Assembly: GCF_001874145.1 (NCBI RefSeq)
Contig: NZ_MPCX01000005.1
Location: 124,001-188,000, forward strand
Direction of reading: 5' to 3'
DNA: 64,000 bases
From: Lacinutrix sp. MedPE-SW
Lineage (GTDB): Bacteria > Bacteroidota > Bacteroidia > Flavobacteriales > Flavobacteriaceae
The translations under genes were made by a program, and so were the position numbers. Of this stretch, positions 37,320-46,689 are shown piece by piece. Numbering within the stretch: the stretch's first letter is position 1; every line of letters starts with the position of its first letter. The notes under the pieces were generated by a model. It did no database searches and was not told the origin of the DNA. It saw only the letters and a program-made list of their open reading frames with translations.

Positions 37320-38381
37320 ATGAACGAAAAATTAATATCTAAAAAAAAACCAGCATATCCAATAACAGATAAGTTGTCAAAATACCTTAGTGAGCAAGGC
37401 CGAAACATAAAAATTCCAATTTTTTATGATGATCTTTTACGCTTTCAAGGTGCAGTAGAAATTTTTGATGATAATGATAATGATACACTTTGGGTAAGCT
37501 GTTATTATGCCGAGCATGAAAGAGATGAAATAGAGTTAAGTTTAAAACAAATGTATTCTATATTACATTCAGACGGTAGTGACTCTATTCTACCCTATTT
37601 AAATATTGATAGTATTGATTTTTGCACCTTTGGTAATACTAAACCTTTTCGTATAAAAGTTAGAAACGTATTAAATGATAACTATATATTTTTATATATA
37701 AAAAAAGCAGATGCTTCCAGAATTTACGGTTTAGAACTTGAGCATATTCTATCGCCCAACCATATAAACTTTTTAGTTCATAAAGACACTTTAATAGAAG
37801 AACATATTTCTGGAATTCCTGGTGACACTTACATAAGCGAATACCTAAATAAAATTACAGAACAAGATAAACGTGCATTAGCCAAAGAGTTTGTTAAATT
37901 TAATGAGCGCTGCTTTGTAAGACTTTTGGCAGATATGCGCTCGTATAATTATGTAATTGTAATTACTCATGATTTCGACCGTATTCAATATAGAATTCGC
38001 GCAGTAGATTTCGACCAGCAAAGTTATGAAGGTAACCCAAAAGTATATAAACCACAGTTTTTAAAAGAAAACAATGCTTTAGTAAAAATGAGTATAGAGG
38101 TTTTAGCTAAAGAGTCTATAGAACAATATAAAAAAGAAGAACGTTCTCTTCTAGCAAAGCGAGCAACAAGCGAGCAGGAACGCTTACAAGATTTAATTAA
38201 TTGCATGAAAGAAGATACAATTTCTACAAATGCTAAAATTAAAGAATTAAGGTCTGGCTTATTTAAACTCACTAACGATGTAAGGTTTAAACGCTCTAAA
38301 AACATGGGAGAATTACTAAAATCTGCATTAGATTTTATTATAAGAAATTACCAAAACGAAAATCCATATATTATAAAATAA
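37320..38381 (+). CDS. Uncharacterised protein with kinase-like motifs, paired with pyruvate carboxylase
   Basis: I do not recognise a named family. The 353-residue soluble protein shows motifs in protein-kinase order. There is Y-I-F-L-Y-I-K-K (Lys128/129, possible ATP lysine), then Glu139 or Glu141. A hinge-like L-I-E-E-H-I-S-G-I-P-G-D spans 158-169. Asp205-M-R-S-Y-Asn210 has the D-x4-N spacing of a catalytic loop, and A-V-Asp230-F-Asp232 resembles the metal-binding DFG. The last 100 residues are a charged helix. It ends 27 bases before pyruvate carboxylase, so cotranscription is likely. Kinase activity is an inference from spacing alone. Confidence 0.7.
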   Translation: MNEKLISKKKPAYPITDKLSKYLSEQGRNIKIPIFYDDLLRFQGAVEIFDDNDNDTLWVSCYYAEHERDEIELSLKQMYSILHSDGSDSILPYLNIDSIDFCTFGNTKPFRIKVRNVLNDNYIFLYIKKADASRIYGLELEHILSPNHINFLVHKDTLIEEHISGIPGDTYISEYLNKITEQDKRALAKEFVKFNERCFVRLLADMRSYNYVIVITHDFDRIQYRIRAVDFDQQSYEGNPKVYKPQFLKENNALVKMSIEVLAKESIEQYKKEERSLLAKRATSEQERLQDLINCMKEDTISTNAKIKELRSGLFKLTNDVRFKRSKNMGELLKSALDFIIRNYQNENPYIIK

Positions 38382-38408
38382 CACACAACTAAAACACACT
38401 ACTACAAA

Positions 38409-41400
38409 ATGAAAATTAAAAAAGTTCTTGTTGCTAACAGAAGTGAAATTGCTATTCGCGTTTTACGAGCTTGTACAGAGTTAAACATAACAACTGTAGC
38501 CATTTATACGTACGAAGATCGCTACTCGCAACATAGAAATAAAGCTGATGAATCTTACCAAATTGGAGAAAACAACCAACCATTAAAACCCTATCTAGAT
38601 ATTGAAGCCATAATAGATTTGGCAAAATCTAAAAATGTAGACGCTATACATCCAGGTTATGGTTTTTTATCTGAAAACTCAGAATTTGCAAGACAATGTG
38701 CCGCTAATGGTATTATTTTTATTGGTCCAGACCCAAAGGTTATGGACGCGTTAGGCGATAAAATTACTGCAAAAAAAGTAGCAGTAAAATGTAATGTACC
38801 AATTATAGAAAGTAATAAAAAGAAACTAACCTCTTTAAAAGTAGCGCTTTCTCAAGCCGAAACTATAGGTTATCCTATTATGCTTAAAGCTGCCTCTGGT
38901 GGTGGCGGTCGTGGCATGCGAATTATTAGAAAAGCTGAAGATTTAGAACTAAATTTTGACTCAGCAAGAAATGAAGCATTAAATGCTTTTGGTGATGACA
39001 CCATGTTTTTAGAAAAATATGTTGAAGACCCAAAACATATTGAAGTACAAATTGTTGCAGATAATCATGGTAATATTCGCCACTTACATGAACGCGACTG
39101 CTCTGTACAACGTCGACATCAAAAAGTAGTTGAAATTGCACCATCACATAATGTAAGTGATAATGTTAAACAACAATTATATAAATATGCTGTTTCTATT
39201 GCCAAGGAAGTAAGTTATAATAACATTGGTACAGTAGAGTTTTTAGTAGATAGAGAAGATAATATTTACTTTATAGAAGTTAATCCTAGAATACAGGTAG
39301 AACATACCGTTACCGAAATGGTTACAGGTATAGATTTGGTAAAAACACAAATTTTTGTTGCTGGTGGTTACAAATTAAACAGCCAACAAATAAAAATATA
39401 CGATCAAGATTCTATAGCTACCTATGGTTTTGCATTACAATGTAGACTTACAACCGAAGATCCTGCCAATAACTTCACACCAGATTATGGTAATGTAACA
39501 ACATATCGTAGTGCATCTGGTATGGGTATTCGTTTAGACGCTGGTAGTATATACCAAGGCTATCAGGTAAGTCCGTTTTTCGATTCTATGTTAGTAAAAG
39601 TTTCATCACATGGTAGAACCTTAGATGGTGCTACACGTAAAATGATTCGAGCTTTAAAAGAATTTAGAATTCGTGGTGTAAAAACTAACATTCACTTTTT
39701 ACAAAATGTAATTCAGCATCCAACATTTAAAGATGGAAAAGTAACCGTTAATTTTATTCAAAATACACCTGCACTTTTCAAAATAAAATTACCACAAGAT
39801 AGAACTTCAAAAGTAGTTAAGTATTTAGCTGAAACTATTGTAAATGGCAATCCTGATGTAAAGTTTATTGAAGAAAACAAGGTGTTTAGAAACCCTAAAA
39901 TTCCAAAGTTTAGTTTATCTGAAGCTTATCCAAAAGGCACAAAAGATTTACTTACAGAGTTAGGACCAGAAAAATTTTGTGCTTGGTTAAAAGATGAAAA
40001 GAAAATTCATTTTACAGATACCACAATGCGAGATGCACACCAGTCACTATTAGCAACACGTATGCGAACGTTCGATATGCTTAAAGTAGCCGAAAGTTAT
40101 GCAAAAAACCATCCTAATACATTTAGTATGGAAGTTTGGGGTGGCGCAACTTTTGATGTTTGCTTACGTTTCCTGCACGAAAGTCCATGGACACGCTTAA
40201 GAGAATTGCGTAAAGCAGTACCCAACATATTATTTCAAATGCTATTACGAGGCTCTAATGGTGTTGGTTATAAAGCATATCCAGATAATTTAATTGAAAA
40301 GTTTGTAGAAAAATCTTGGGAAAATGGTGTTGATATTTTTAGAATTTTCGACTCCTTAAACTGGGTAAAAGCTATGGAGCCAAGTATAAATTATGTTCGT
40401 AATAAAACTGGCGGAATAGCAGAGGCAGCATTAAGTTATACTGGCGATATTTTAGATGTTAACGAAACAAAATACAACCTAAAATACTACACACAACTTG
40501 CTAAAGATTTAGAAAATGCTGGTGCCCACATGATTGCCATAAAAGATATGGCAGGTTTATTAAAACCTTATGCTGCAACAGAATTGGTTTCGGCGTTAAA
40601 AGACACTGTAAATGTACCAATTCATTTACATACTCATGATACCTCATCACTACAAACAGCAACCTATTTAAAAGCTATAGAAGCTGGTGTAGATGTTGTA
40701 GATGTAGCATTAAGTGGTTTATCTGGGCTTACATCTCAACCTAATTTTAATGCGGTTGTAGAAATGATGAAAAACCAACCAAGAGAACACCAGTTCGATA
40801 TGCCAAAATTAAATCAGTTTTCAAATTTTTGGGAAGACACTCGTGAGTTGTACTACCCATTTGAATCTGGTTTAAAAGCTGGAACAGCAGAGGTTTTTGA
40901 GCATGAAATTCCTGGCGGACAATATTCAAATTTAAGACCACAAGCTATAGCTTTAGGTTTAGGTGATAGGTTTGACGAGGTTAAAAAAATGTATGCTGCT
41001 GTTAACAAACTATTTGGCAATCTAGTAAAAGTAACACCAAGCTCTAAAGTGGTTGGAGACATGGCGATTTTTATGGTTACAAATAATCTTACCACAGAAG
41101 ATGTTATGGAACGTGGTGAAGAAATTTCGTTTCCAGAATCGGTAATTAGTTTCTTTAAAGGAGATTTAGGTCAGCCAGCTGGAGGATTTCCTAAAAAGCT
41201 TCAAAAAATAATTCTAAAAAACAGAAAGCCATATACTAATAGACCAAATGCACATTTAGAACCTATAGATTTTGATACTGAGTATAAAGCCTTTAAAAAG
41301 AAATTTCAAAAAGGATTTACAAGAGCTATAGAAATGGAAGATTTCTTATCGTACACTCTATATCCAAAAGTTTTTGAAAAAGCCCATGAAAATTATAAAA

Positions 41401-41861
41401 ACTATGGCAACTTAGCATTAGTACCAACAAAAAACTTTTTTTATGGTATGAAATTGCGAGAAGAAACTTTAATAGAATTAGAACCTGGTAAAACAGTAAT
41501 TATAAAATTACTATCTGTGGGCATACCTAATGAGCAAGGTATGAGAACTGTATTTTTTAAAGTTAATGGAGAAAATAGATTTGTTGAAGTATTAGACAAA
41601 TCTTTAAATATTACTGTAGAAGAAAATGAGAAAATAGATCCTGCTAATACCAACCATATTGGTGCACCATTACAAGGTTCATTATACAAAGTATTAGTAA
41701 AAAAGGGACAAGAAGTAAAAGAAAACGATCCTCTATTTATAATTGAAGCCATGAAAATGGAAACAACTGTTACGGCTTTTAAATCTGGAATTGTTAAAAA
41801 AATTAGTTTAAAAGAAGGTAATATGGTTAAACAAGACGATTTAATTGTAACTATAGAATAA
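38409..41861 (+). CDS. pyc: Pyruvate carboxylase
   Basis: Pyruvate carboxylase converts pyruvate to oxaloacetate using ATP, bicarbonate and biotin. The 1150-residue single-chain form contains all domains in order: biotin carboxylase (about 1-455, with G-G-G-G-R-G-M-R and E-V-N-P-R-I-Q-V-E-H), carboxyltransferase (about 530-800, with D-T-T-M-R-D-A-H-Q-S-L), the PC allosteric/linker domain, and a C-terminal biotinyl domain. The biotin Lys is Lys1116 in E-A-M-K-M-E-T. It is downstream of, and probably cotranscribed with, the kinase-like gene. A terminator follows. Confidence 0.98.
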   Translation: MKIKKVLVANRSEIAIRVLRACTELNITTVAIYTYEDRYSQHRNKADESYQIGENNQPLKPYLDIEAIIDLAKSKNVDAIHPGYGFLSENSEFARQCAANGIIFIGPDPKVMDALGDKITAKKVAVKCNVPIIESNKKKLTSLKVALSQAETIGYPIMLKAASGGGGRGMRIIRKAEDLELNFDSARNEALNAFGDDTMFLEKYVEDPKHIEVQIVADNHGNIRHLHERDCSVQRRHQKVVEIAPSHNVSDNVKQQLYKYAVSIAKEVSYNNIGTVEFLVDREDNIYFIEVNPRIQVEHTVTEMVTGIDLVKTQIFVAGGYKLNSQQIKIYDQDSIATYGFALQCRLTTEDPANNFTPDYGNVTTYRSASGMGIRLDAGSIYQGYQVSPFFDSMLVKVSSHGRTLDGATRKMIRALKEFRIRGVKTNIHFLQNVIQHPTFKDGKVTVNFIQNTPALFKIKLPQDRTSKVVKYLAETIVNGNPDVKFIEENKVFRNPKIPKFSLSEAYPKGTKDLLTELGPEKFCAWLKDEKKIHFTDTTMRDAHQSLLATRMRTFDMLKVAESYAKNHPNTFSMEVWGGATFDVCLRFLHESPWTRLRELRKAVPNILFQMLLRGSNGVGYKAYPDNLIEKFVEKSWENGVDIFRIFDSLNWVKAMEPSINYVRNKTGGIAEAALSYTGDILDVNETKYNLKYYTQLAKDLENAGAHMIAIKDMAGLLKPYAATELVSALKDTVNVPIHLHTHDTSSLQTATYLKAIEAGVDVVDVALSGLSGLTSQPNFNAVVEMMKNQPREHQFDMPKLNQFSNFWEDTRELYYPFESGLKAGTAEVFEHEIPGGQYSNLRPQAIALGLGDRFDEVKKMYAAVNKLFGNLVKVTPSSKVVGDMAIFMVTNNLTTEDVMERGEEISFPESVISFFKGDLGQPAGGFPKKLQKIILKNRKPYTNRPNAHLEPIDFDTEYKAFKKKFQKGFTRAIEMEDFLSYTLYPKVFEKAHENYKNYGNLALVPTKNFFYGMKLREETLIELEPGKTVIIKLLSVGIPNEQGMRTVFFKVNGENRFVEVLDKSLNITVEENEKIDPANTNHIGAPLQGSLYKVLVKKGQEVKENDPLFIIEAMKMETTVTAFKSGIVKKISLKEGNMVKQDDLIVTIE

Positions 41862-41886
41862 TAGAAGAAAAACTATTTACAAGTTT

Positions 41887-41914
41887 AAAAACCACCTTTT
41901 TAGGTGGTTTTTTG
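41887..41914 (+). terminator. Terminator after pyruvate carboxylase
   Basis: AAAACCACCT pairs with AGGTGGTTTT around a TTTT loop, followed by T. Confidence 0.85.
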
Positions 41915-41994
41915 TTTTTGGCTTTGTAAATTATTTGTAGTAGCTTCGTTTTAAGTATTTAAAAGTCCCAAATTCTTCAAAAAAACTTAAAAAA

Positions 41995-42504
41995 ATGAAA
42001 AAACTTATTCTATTAATACTAATACTAAATGTTGGTACTTTATTCTCTCAGTCTAAAGAATCTAAACTAAAATTAAACGACTCTTGGTTTGCAACAACCG
42101 TAGAAAGCGAAGGAAAACCTGTTATTGTAAGAGGTAGAAAACATTTAAAAAACTTTACCGACTCTAAGCAATATAATGATCACGTAGAGTTTGTTTGGAC
42201 ATTTAATTCACAAACAAACAATGGTATTCCTACTGCTGAAGAAAATAAATTAATGACAGAAATTGAAGACGCATTAATTAAAAGTTTAGAGCATGATTTA
42301 CAATCTATACTTACAATAGTTTACAGCCACAAAAACCGTAAAACCTGGTTATTTTACACAACTTCGGTTGCAGAATTTAAAAAACGTGTTAGTACCACAT
42401 TATTAGAATTTGAAAAAATTCCTATTCAAGTGTCTTTTAATAAAGACAGAGCTTGGAATTTATATACCAATACTTTAAAAAAATATGGCTTAGAACCTAG
42501 GTAG
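41995..42504 (+). CDS. DUF695 secreted protein
   Basis: This 169-residue protein has a signal peptide (LNVGTLFSQ). The mature part matches DUF695 as I know it: an early D-S-W-F-A-T, then G-K-P-V-I-V-R-G-R, N-N-G-I-P-T-A-E-E-N-K and a K-T-W-L-F-Y-T segment. DUF695 proteins have no established function. Most family members are cytoplasmic, so the export signal is notable. A VOC-family gene follows about 50 bases later. Confidence 0.8.
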   Translation: MKKLILLILILNVGTLFSQSKESKLKLNDSWFATTVESEGKPVIVRGRKHLKNFTDSKQYNDHVEFVWTFNSQTNNGIPTAEENKLMTEIEDALIKSLEHDLQSILTIVYSHKNRKTWLFYTTSVAEFKKRVSTTLLEFEKIPIQVSFNKDRAWNLYTNTLKKYGLEPR

Positions 42505-42557
42505 TATAAACTTTGTTTAAATAAAGAACAGATATTAAGCCTTAATTTAAATAAATA

Positions 42558-42941
42558 ATGAATTGTTTCACCTTTAACCATATTGCACTTTCTGTTAAAG
42601 ATGTAGATGTATCTGTTTTATTTTATAAAAAAGTATTTAAGCTTGAAGAGATAAAAAACACCGCATCTCATTCAAAAACAAGATGGCTTAAATTTAACGA
42701 TAACAAACAATTACATTTAATACCTAGACCAGATAGTGAAATAAAAACTAACAAAGCTGTACATTTTGCCTTAGCCACATTAAATTTTAATGCATTTGTA
42801 GAGCACTTAGAGTCTTTAGGTATAGACTATTCAGATTGGCGTAACACACCAAAAAAAGATTATATTAGAAACGATGGTATTAAGCAAATTTACTTTCAAG
42901 ATCCAGATGATTATTGGATTGAAGTAAATAATGATTACTAA
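42558..42941 (+). CDS. VOC family protein (glyoxalase/dioxygenase fold)
   Basis: This 127-residue protein has the two beta-alpha-beta-beta-beta halves of the vicinal-oxygen-chelate fold. It starts F-N-H-I-A-L-S-V-K-D-V-D-V-S-V-L-F-Y-K, with the metal His in N-H-I-A. It has V-H-F-A-L-A at the start of the second half and ends Q-D-P-D-D-Y-W-I-E-V. It could be a lyase, dioxygenase or resistance protein. It precedes the DinB-like gene by 15 bases. Confidence 0.9.
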   Translation: MNCFTFNHIALSVKDVDVSVLFYKKVFKLEEIKNTASHSKTRWLKFNDNKQLHLIPRPDSEIKTNKAVHFALATLNFNAFVEHLESLGIDYSDWRNTPKKDYIRNDGIKQIYFQDPDDYWIEVNNDY

Positions 42942-42956
42942 TTTTTATTTTTTTTA

Positions 42957-43424
42957 ATGAAAACGACTTCGCAAATAGCAAAACATATATTAGAATTTCA
43001 TTTTGGTGGAAATTGGACTGCTTCAAATTTAAAAACAGTTTTAGATTCTGTAACCTGGCAACAAGCAACAACTAAAATACAGGATTTTAATACTATAGCT
43101 ACATTAGTATTTCATATAAATTATTATATAGACGCTAATTTAAAAGTACTTGAAGGCGAAAAACTAAATGCTAAAGATGCCTTAAGTTTTAATCATCCAC
43201 CAATTACAAACCAAAAAGACTGGGAGCAATTTTTAGATAAAATTTTTACTCAAGCTAAACAATTTGCAGAATTAATTAAACAATTACCAGATAGCAAATT
43301 ACAAGCTTATTTTGAAGATGAAAAATATGGTACTTACTTTAGAAATTTACTTGGTATTATAGAGCACTCACATTACCATTTAGGACAAATTGTTATGTTA
43401 AAAAAACTAGTAGTTGTAAATTAA
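42957..43424 (+). CDS. DinB-like / DUF1572 protein
   Basis: This 155-residue four-helix protein carries a histidine in F-H-I-N-Y-Y and a C-terminal H-S-H-Y-H-L-G-Q-I-V. This spacing places three metal-binding histidines as in DinB/DUF1572 proteins. The family may act in thiol-dependent detoxification (some members use bacillithiol), and bshC lies elsewhere in this window. Its stop codon overlaps that of the convergent regulator gene by 4 bases. Confidence 0.85.
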   Translation: MKTTSQIAKHILEFHFGGNWTASNLKTVLDSVTWQQATTKIQDFNTIATLVFHINYYIDANLKVLEGEKLNAKDALSFNHPPITNQKDWEQFLDKIFTQAKQFAELIKQLPDSKLQAYFEDEKYGTYFRNLLGIIEHSHYHLGQIVMLKKLVVVN

Positions 43425-44896
43425 TTAAACTTAGCAGTAAGTGTTTCTACTATAGTCTCTATTTTTTTATTTTTAGTCTTTTTTTCTAAAACCACTGGTG
43501 GCGATTGCCTTACCTCACAATTTTCTACCGTACAACGTTGGCAAGTTACACCAACATTTTGCATTTTAATATTTGCATCGCTTAAAAAATTAAGTTTACG
43601 TTGTAGTTGTTTATTAATTAATAAACCTATACTTATACTTCTATATTGCCTATCTTTAAAAGGATCTCTTGTTGCAGATGATAGTACCAAATATTTTTCA
43701 CCATCATCTTTATAATTAGAAATCTGGATATCAAATTCATGACTATTTTTATTTTCACTTATATCTTTTAAAACTTTTAAAGACACCCAACGTCTACAGT
43801 AATGTTCGTTTGTTTCGTTGGCATGTGGCGAGTGTTGGTGTGATAAATGCAACTCTTTATTTAAATAAAAAGCATTACTACCTGCCGTGTGAGAAAAACG
43901 TAAGAAAAACAGATTTTGAATATTAAATGCTTTTGGTAAAATATTGGTTAACCTTTGGTAAAAAGATTCTGGAGAAGCATTAAAACTCTCTATAGATTCT
44001 ATAAATAAGTTAGACTGAAATGTTTCTTTTTCAAAAATATTAGCTAATTGTTTCTTTAGTTTTTCACGAGAAATAATTAATGCACCTGCAAAATATGAAG
44101 CATAAAAATTATTTAAAACTTGATCAAAAGTATCAAACTTAATCCATGGAAAAGTAAACAAGCGCTCCTTAATTTCAAGAAAATTATAAGCCAATTCCTT
44201 CGCATAAATAAATGTACGTTGAGATTCGTCTATTTCATTGTTTAGCAGTAAGGTTTTAGTTTTTGGTACATAAACCGAACGTAAATTTCCTAAAGCCTCA
44301 TGTTTATTTAATTCATTTTTTTCAATAGTATAGCCATACTCTTCAATTAATATTTCTTCTAAATCTTTAGAGCTAATAAAACTATCTAAATTTAAATGGT
44401 AAGCTTTTGCAAAAGCTAAAACATTTTGCTCTAAGTCATGAAAATAATTATTATTAGCTTCTTGAAATGAGCGTACAGAGGCTAAATAAAAACTTTCTCG
44501 ACTAAAATTATAATGTTGTGCTATTTCAATAATAGTACTAATAAATGCATTTACTTTTGCTGGTGCATTAGCAACTATATCTATTAAATTACTTTCTTTA
44601 ATACCAAAGAGTTCTAACGGTATTTCTTTTAAAATTTTAGACTGAAGCAAATCACCTATTGGTGCTAAATTTTTATCTAACTTTAAAGATACCATTTGGT
44701 CATAAGGCACATCTAATCGTTCTGAAAGAATCGCTATTTTGTCTGGCTTTGGGTATTTTTTTCCGTTTTCAATTTCATTTAAATAAGACTTTGATAAGCC
44801 AGATAATTTAGACAAACCAAATAGAGATAAATCTTTATCTGTACGTATCTGCTTTAGCTTTAAACCAAATATAAGTTTAATATAATCTTCTTCCAT
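43421..44896 (-). CDS. XRE/ImmA-type regulator of the glyoxylate shunt (RamB/ScfR-like)
   Basis: This 491-residue protein has an N-terminal XRE helix-turn-helix at about 8-62 (L-K-Q-I-R-T-D-K-D-L-S-L-F-G-L-S-K-L-S-G-L-S), a middle region like ImmA/IrrE, and a C-terminal Cys-rich tail with C-Q-R-C-x4-C. This is the build of short-chain-acyl-responsive regulators such as RamB and ScfR, which control acetate and glyoxylate genes. It lies divergently from aceB with the operator region between them. Control of aceBA is therefore a strong inference from position. Confidence 0.9.
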   Translation of the reverse strand: MEEDYIKLIFGLKLKQIRTDKDLSLFGLSKLSGLSKSYLNEIENGKKYPKPDKIAILSERLDVPYDQMVSLKLDKNLAPIGDLLQSKILKEIPLELFGIKESNLIDIVANAPAKVNAFISTIIEIAQHYNFSRESFYLASVRSFQEANNNYFHDLEQNVLAFAKAYHLNLDSFISSKDLEEILIEEYGYTIEKNELNKHEALGNLRSVYVPKTKTLLLNNEIDESQRTFIYAKELAYNFLEIKERLFTFPWIKFDTFDQVLNNFYASYFAGALIISREKLKKQLANIFEKETFQSNLFIESIESFNASPESFYQRLTNILPKAFNIQNLFFLRFSHTAGSNAFYLNKELHLSHQHSPHANETNEHYCRRWVSLKVLKDISENKNSHEFDIQISNYKDDGEKYLVLSSATRDPFKDRQYRSISIGLLINKQLQRKLNFLSDANIKMQNVGVTCQRCTVENCEVRQSPPVVLEKKTKNKKIETIVETLTAKFN

Positions 44897-44912
44897 AAAA
44901 ACAAATATACAC

Positions 44913-44964
44913 TTTTTTGCGAATATTATTTTTTGGCGAAAATAAATATTTAGCGAACGTTCGC
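44913..44964. promoter_or_regulatory. Putative operator cluster of the RamB-like regulator
   Basis: Three GCGAA-type motifs occur within 52 bases of the divergent promoter region: TTTTTTGCGAA (44913-44923), TTTTGGCGAAAA (44931-44942) and the perfect palindrome GCGAACGTTCGC (44953-44964). The palindrome ends directly before the -33 of aceB. The arrangement fits autoregulation plus repression of aceBA. Confidence 0.55.
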
Positions 44965-44995
44965 TTGTTTTTTAAAAATCTTTGTTCTAATATTG
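44965..44995 (+). promoter_or_regulatory. Promoter of aceBA
   Basis: TTG at 44965-44967, a 20-base spacer and TAATATTG at 44988-44995 (one mismatch to TAnnTTTG) lie 21 bases before the aceB start. The -33 element abuts the GCGAACGTTCGC palindrome. Confidence 0.5.
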
Positions 44996-45015
44996 TACTA
45001 TAAAATTATAACAGT

Positions 45016-46614
45016 ATGGAAAACACGCTTTTAAAATCGCACAAAATTACTTTCTCTAAAGAAGTAAAAAATTACTATCCAGAAATTTTAACCGATGATG
45101 CTTTTAACTTTTTAACTGCGCTTCACGAAAAATTTAATTCTAAACGTTTAGAACTTTTAAAAAGAAGAGAACAACAGCAGTTAGTTTTTGATACAGGTAA
45201 ATTTCCAAGCTTTCCAATAGAAACCAAGACTATAAGAGAAAGCGACTGGACAGCAGGAAACATACCACACGATTTACAAGATAGACGTGTAGAAATTACA
45301 GGACCTGTTAATAGAAAAATGATAATTAATGCTCTAAACTCTGGTGCCAAAACCTTTATGGCAGATTTAGAAGACAGCAATGCGCCTACCTGGAAAAACA
45401 CTATTGAAGGTCAACAAAACTTAATGGATGCCAACAACAAAACCATTGCTTTAGTAGATACAAAAAGAAATAAATCTTACAAACTAAATAACAAAACCGC
45501 TGTATTATTAGTGAGACCTAGAGGTTTACATTTAAATGAAAGGCATATTTTAATTAACAACCAAGAAACCTCAGGAAGTTTGGTAGATTTTGGTTTATAT
45601 GTTTTTCATAACGCTGCAACATTACTAAAAAACAACACAGCACCTTACTTCTATTTACCAAAATTAGAACATTACCTTGAAGCGCGCTGGTGGAATGAGG
45701 TTTTTGCTTTTGCTCAAGACTATTTAAAAATACCATTAGGTACATTTAAAGCAACCGTTTTAGTAGAAACAATAACAGCAAGCTTTCAATTAGACGAGAT
45801 TATTTACGAATTAAAAGATCACATTGTAGGCTTAAACTGTGGGCGTTGGGACTATATTTTTTCATATATCAAAAAGTTTAGAAACCACTCTAACTTTGTT
45901 GTTCCTAATCGCGATCAAGTAACAATGGAAACACCGTTTATGGACGCTTACTCTAAGTTAGTAATACAACGCTGCCATAAAAGAGGCATACTAGCAATTG
46001 GCGGTATGGCTGCTCAAATTCCTATTAAAAATAACGAACAAGCCAATGCTAATGCATTAGAAAAAGTAAGAAAAGATAAAGAACGTGAAGTAAAAAACGG
46101 CCACGATGGTACTTGGGTTGCACATCCTGCTTTAGTAAATGTAGCATTAAATGAGTTTAATAAACACATGCCAAATGCAAACCAATTACACATAACAAGA
46201 GATGATATTAATATTACAGAACAGGATTTAGTACAATTACCAAAAGGTACAATAACTGAAGCTGGTATTAGAAAAAACATTAACGTGGGTATTTTATATA
46301 CCGAAGCTTGGCTACGCGGTCATGGAGCTGTTGCACTGTATAACTTAATGGAAGATGCTGCTACAGCAGAAATTTCACGAACACAAATTTGGCAGTGGTT
46401 AAAAAATAAAGTTATTATTGAAGATGGTCGCGAATTTAACCAAGCGTTTTACAATGAGTTATTTAATGATGAAGTTGAAAAAATAATTACCGAAATTGGA
46501 GAAGAAAACATAAAAAACACAAAGTTTAAACTTGCTATAGACCTTTTTAACTCTTTAGTTCTCGCGGAAACATTTGAAGAATTTTTAACACTTCCAGCTT
46601 ACCAATACATTTAA
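45016..46614 (+). CDS. aceB: Malate synthase A
   Basis: Malate synthase condenses glyoxylate and acetyl-CoA in the glyoxylate shunt. The 532-residue length fits the A form. Motifs include the N-terminal R-V-E-I-T-G-P-V, A-K-T-F-M-A-D-L-E-D-S-N-A-P-T-W, the glyoxylate-site R-P-R-G-L-H, and L-V-E-T-I-T-A-S-F-Q-L-D-E. The later G-R-W-D-Y-I-F-S-Y-I-K is also typical. It is first in the aceB-aceA operon, opposite the RamB-like regulator. Confidence 0.98.
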   Translation: MENTLLKSHKITFSKEVKNYYPEILTDDAFNFLTALHEKFNSKRLELLKRREQQQLVFDTGKFPSFPIETKTIRESDWTAGNIPHDLQDRRVEITGPVNRKMIINALNSGAKTFMADLEDSNAPTWKNTIEGQQNLMDANNKTIALVDTKRNKSYKLNNKTAVLLVRPRGLHLNERHILINNQETSGSLVDFGLYVFHNAATLLKNNTAPYFYLPKLEHYLEARWWNEVFAFAQDYLKIPLGTFKATVLVETITASFQLDEIIYELKDHIVGLNCGRWDYIFSYIKKFRNHSNFVVPNRDQVTMETPFMDAYSKLVIQRCHKRGILAIGGMAAQIPIKNNEQANANALEKVRKDKEREVKNGHDGTWVAHPALVNVALNEFNKHMPNANQLHITRDDINITEQDLVQLPKGTITEAGIRKNINVGILYTEAWLRGHGAVALYNLMEDAATAEISRTQIWQWLKNKVIIEDGREFNQAFYNELFNDEVEKIITEIGEENIKNTKFKLAIDLFNSLVLAETFEEFLTLPAYQYI

Positions 46615-46623
46615 AAAAAAACA

Positions 46624-46654
46624 ATCCTGCGATTGCGGCAACAATCTACAGGAT
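46624..46654 (+). repeat. Nested stem-loop between aceB and aceA
   Basis: ATCCTG (46624-46629) pairs with CAGGAT (46649-46654), and inside it GATTG (46631-46635) pairs with CAATC (46642-46646). It is not followed by T, so it is not a terminator. It may be a processing or stability element that sets different aceB and aceA levels. Confidence 0.5.
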
Positions 46655-46689
46655 CTAATTATTAATAATAAATAACGTAACACAAAATT

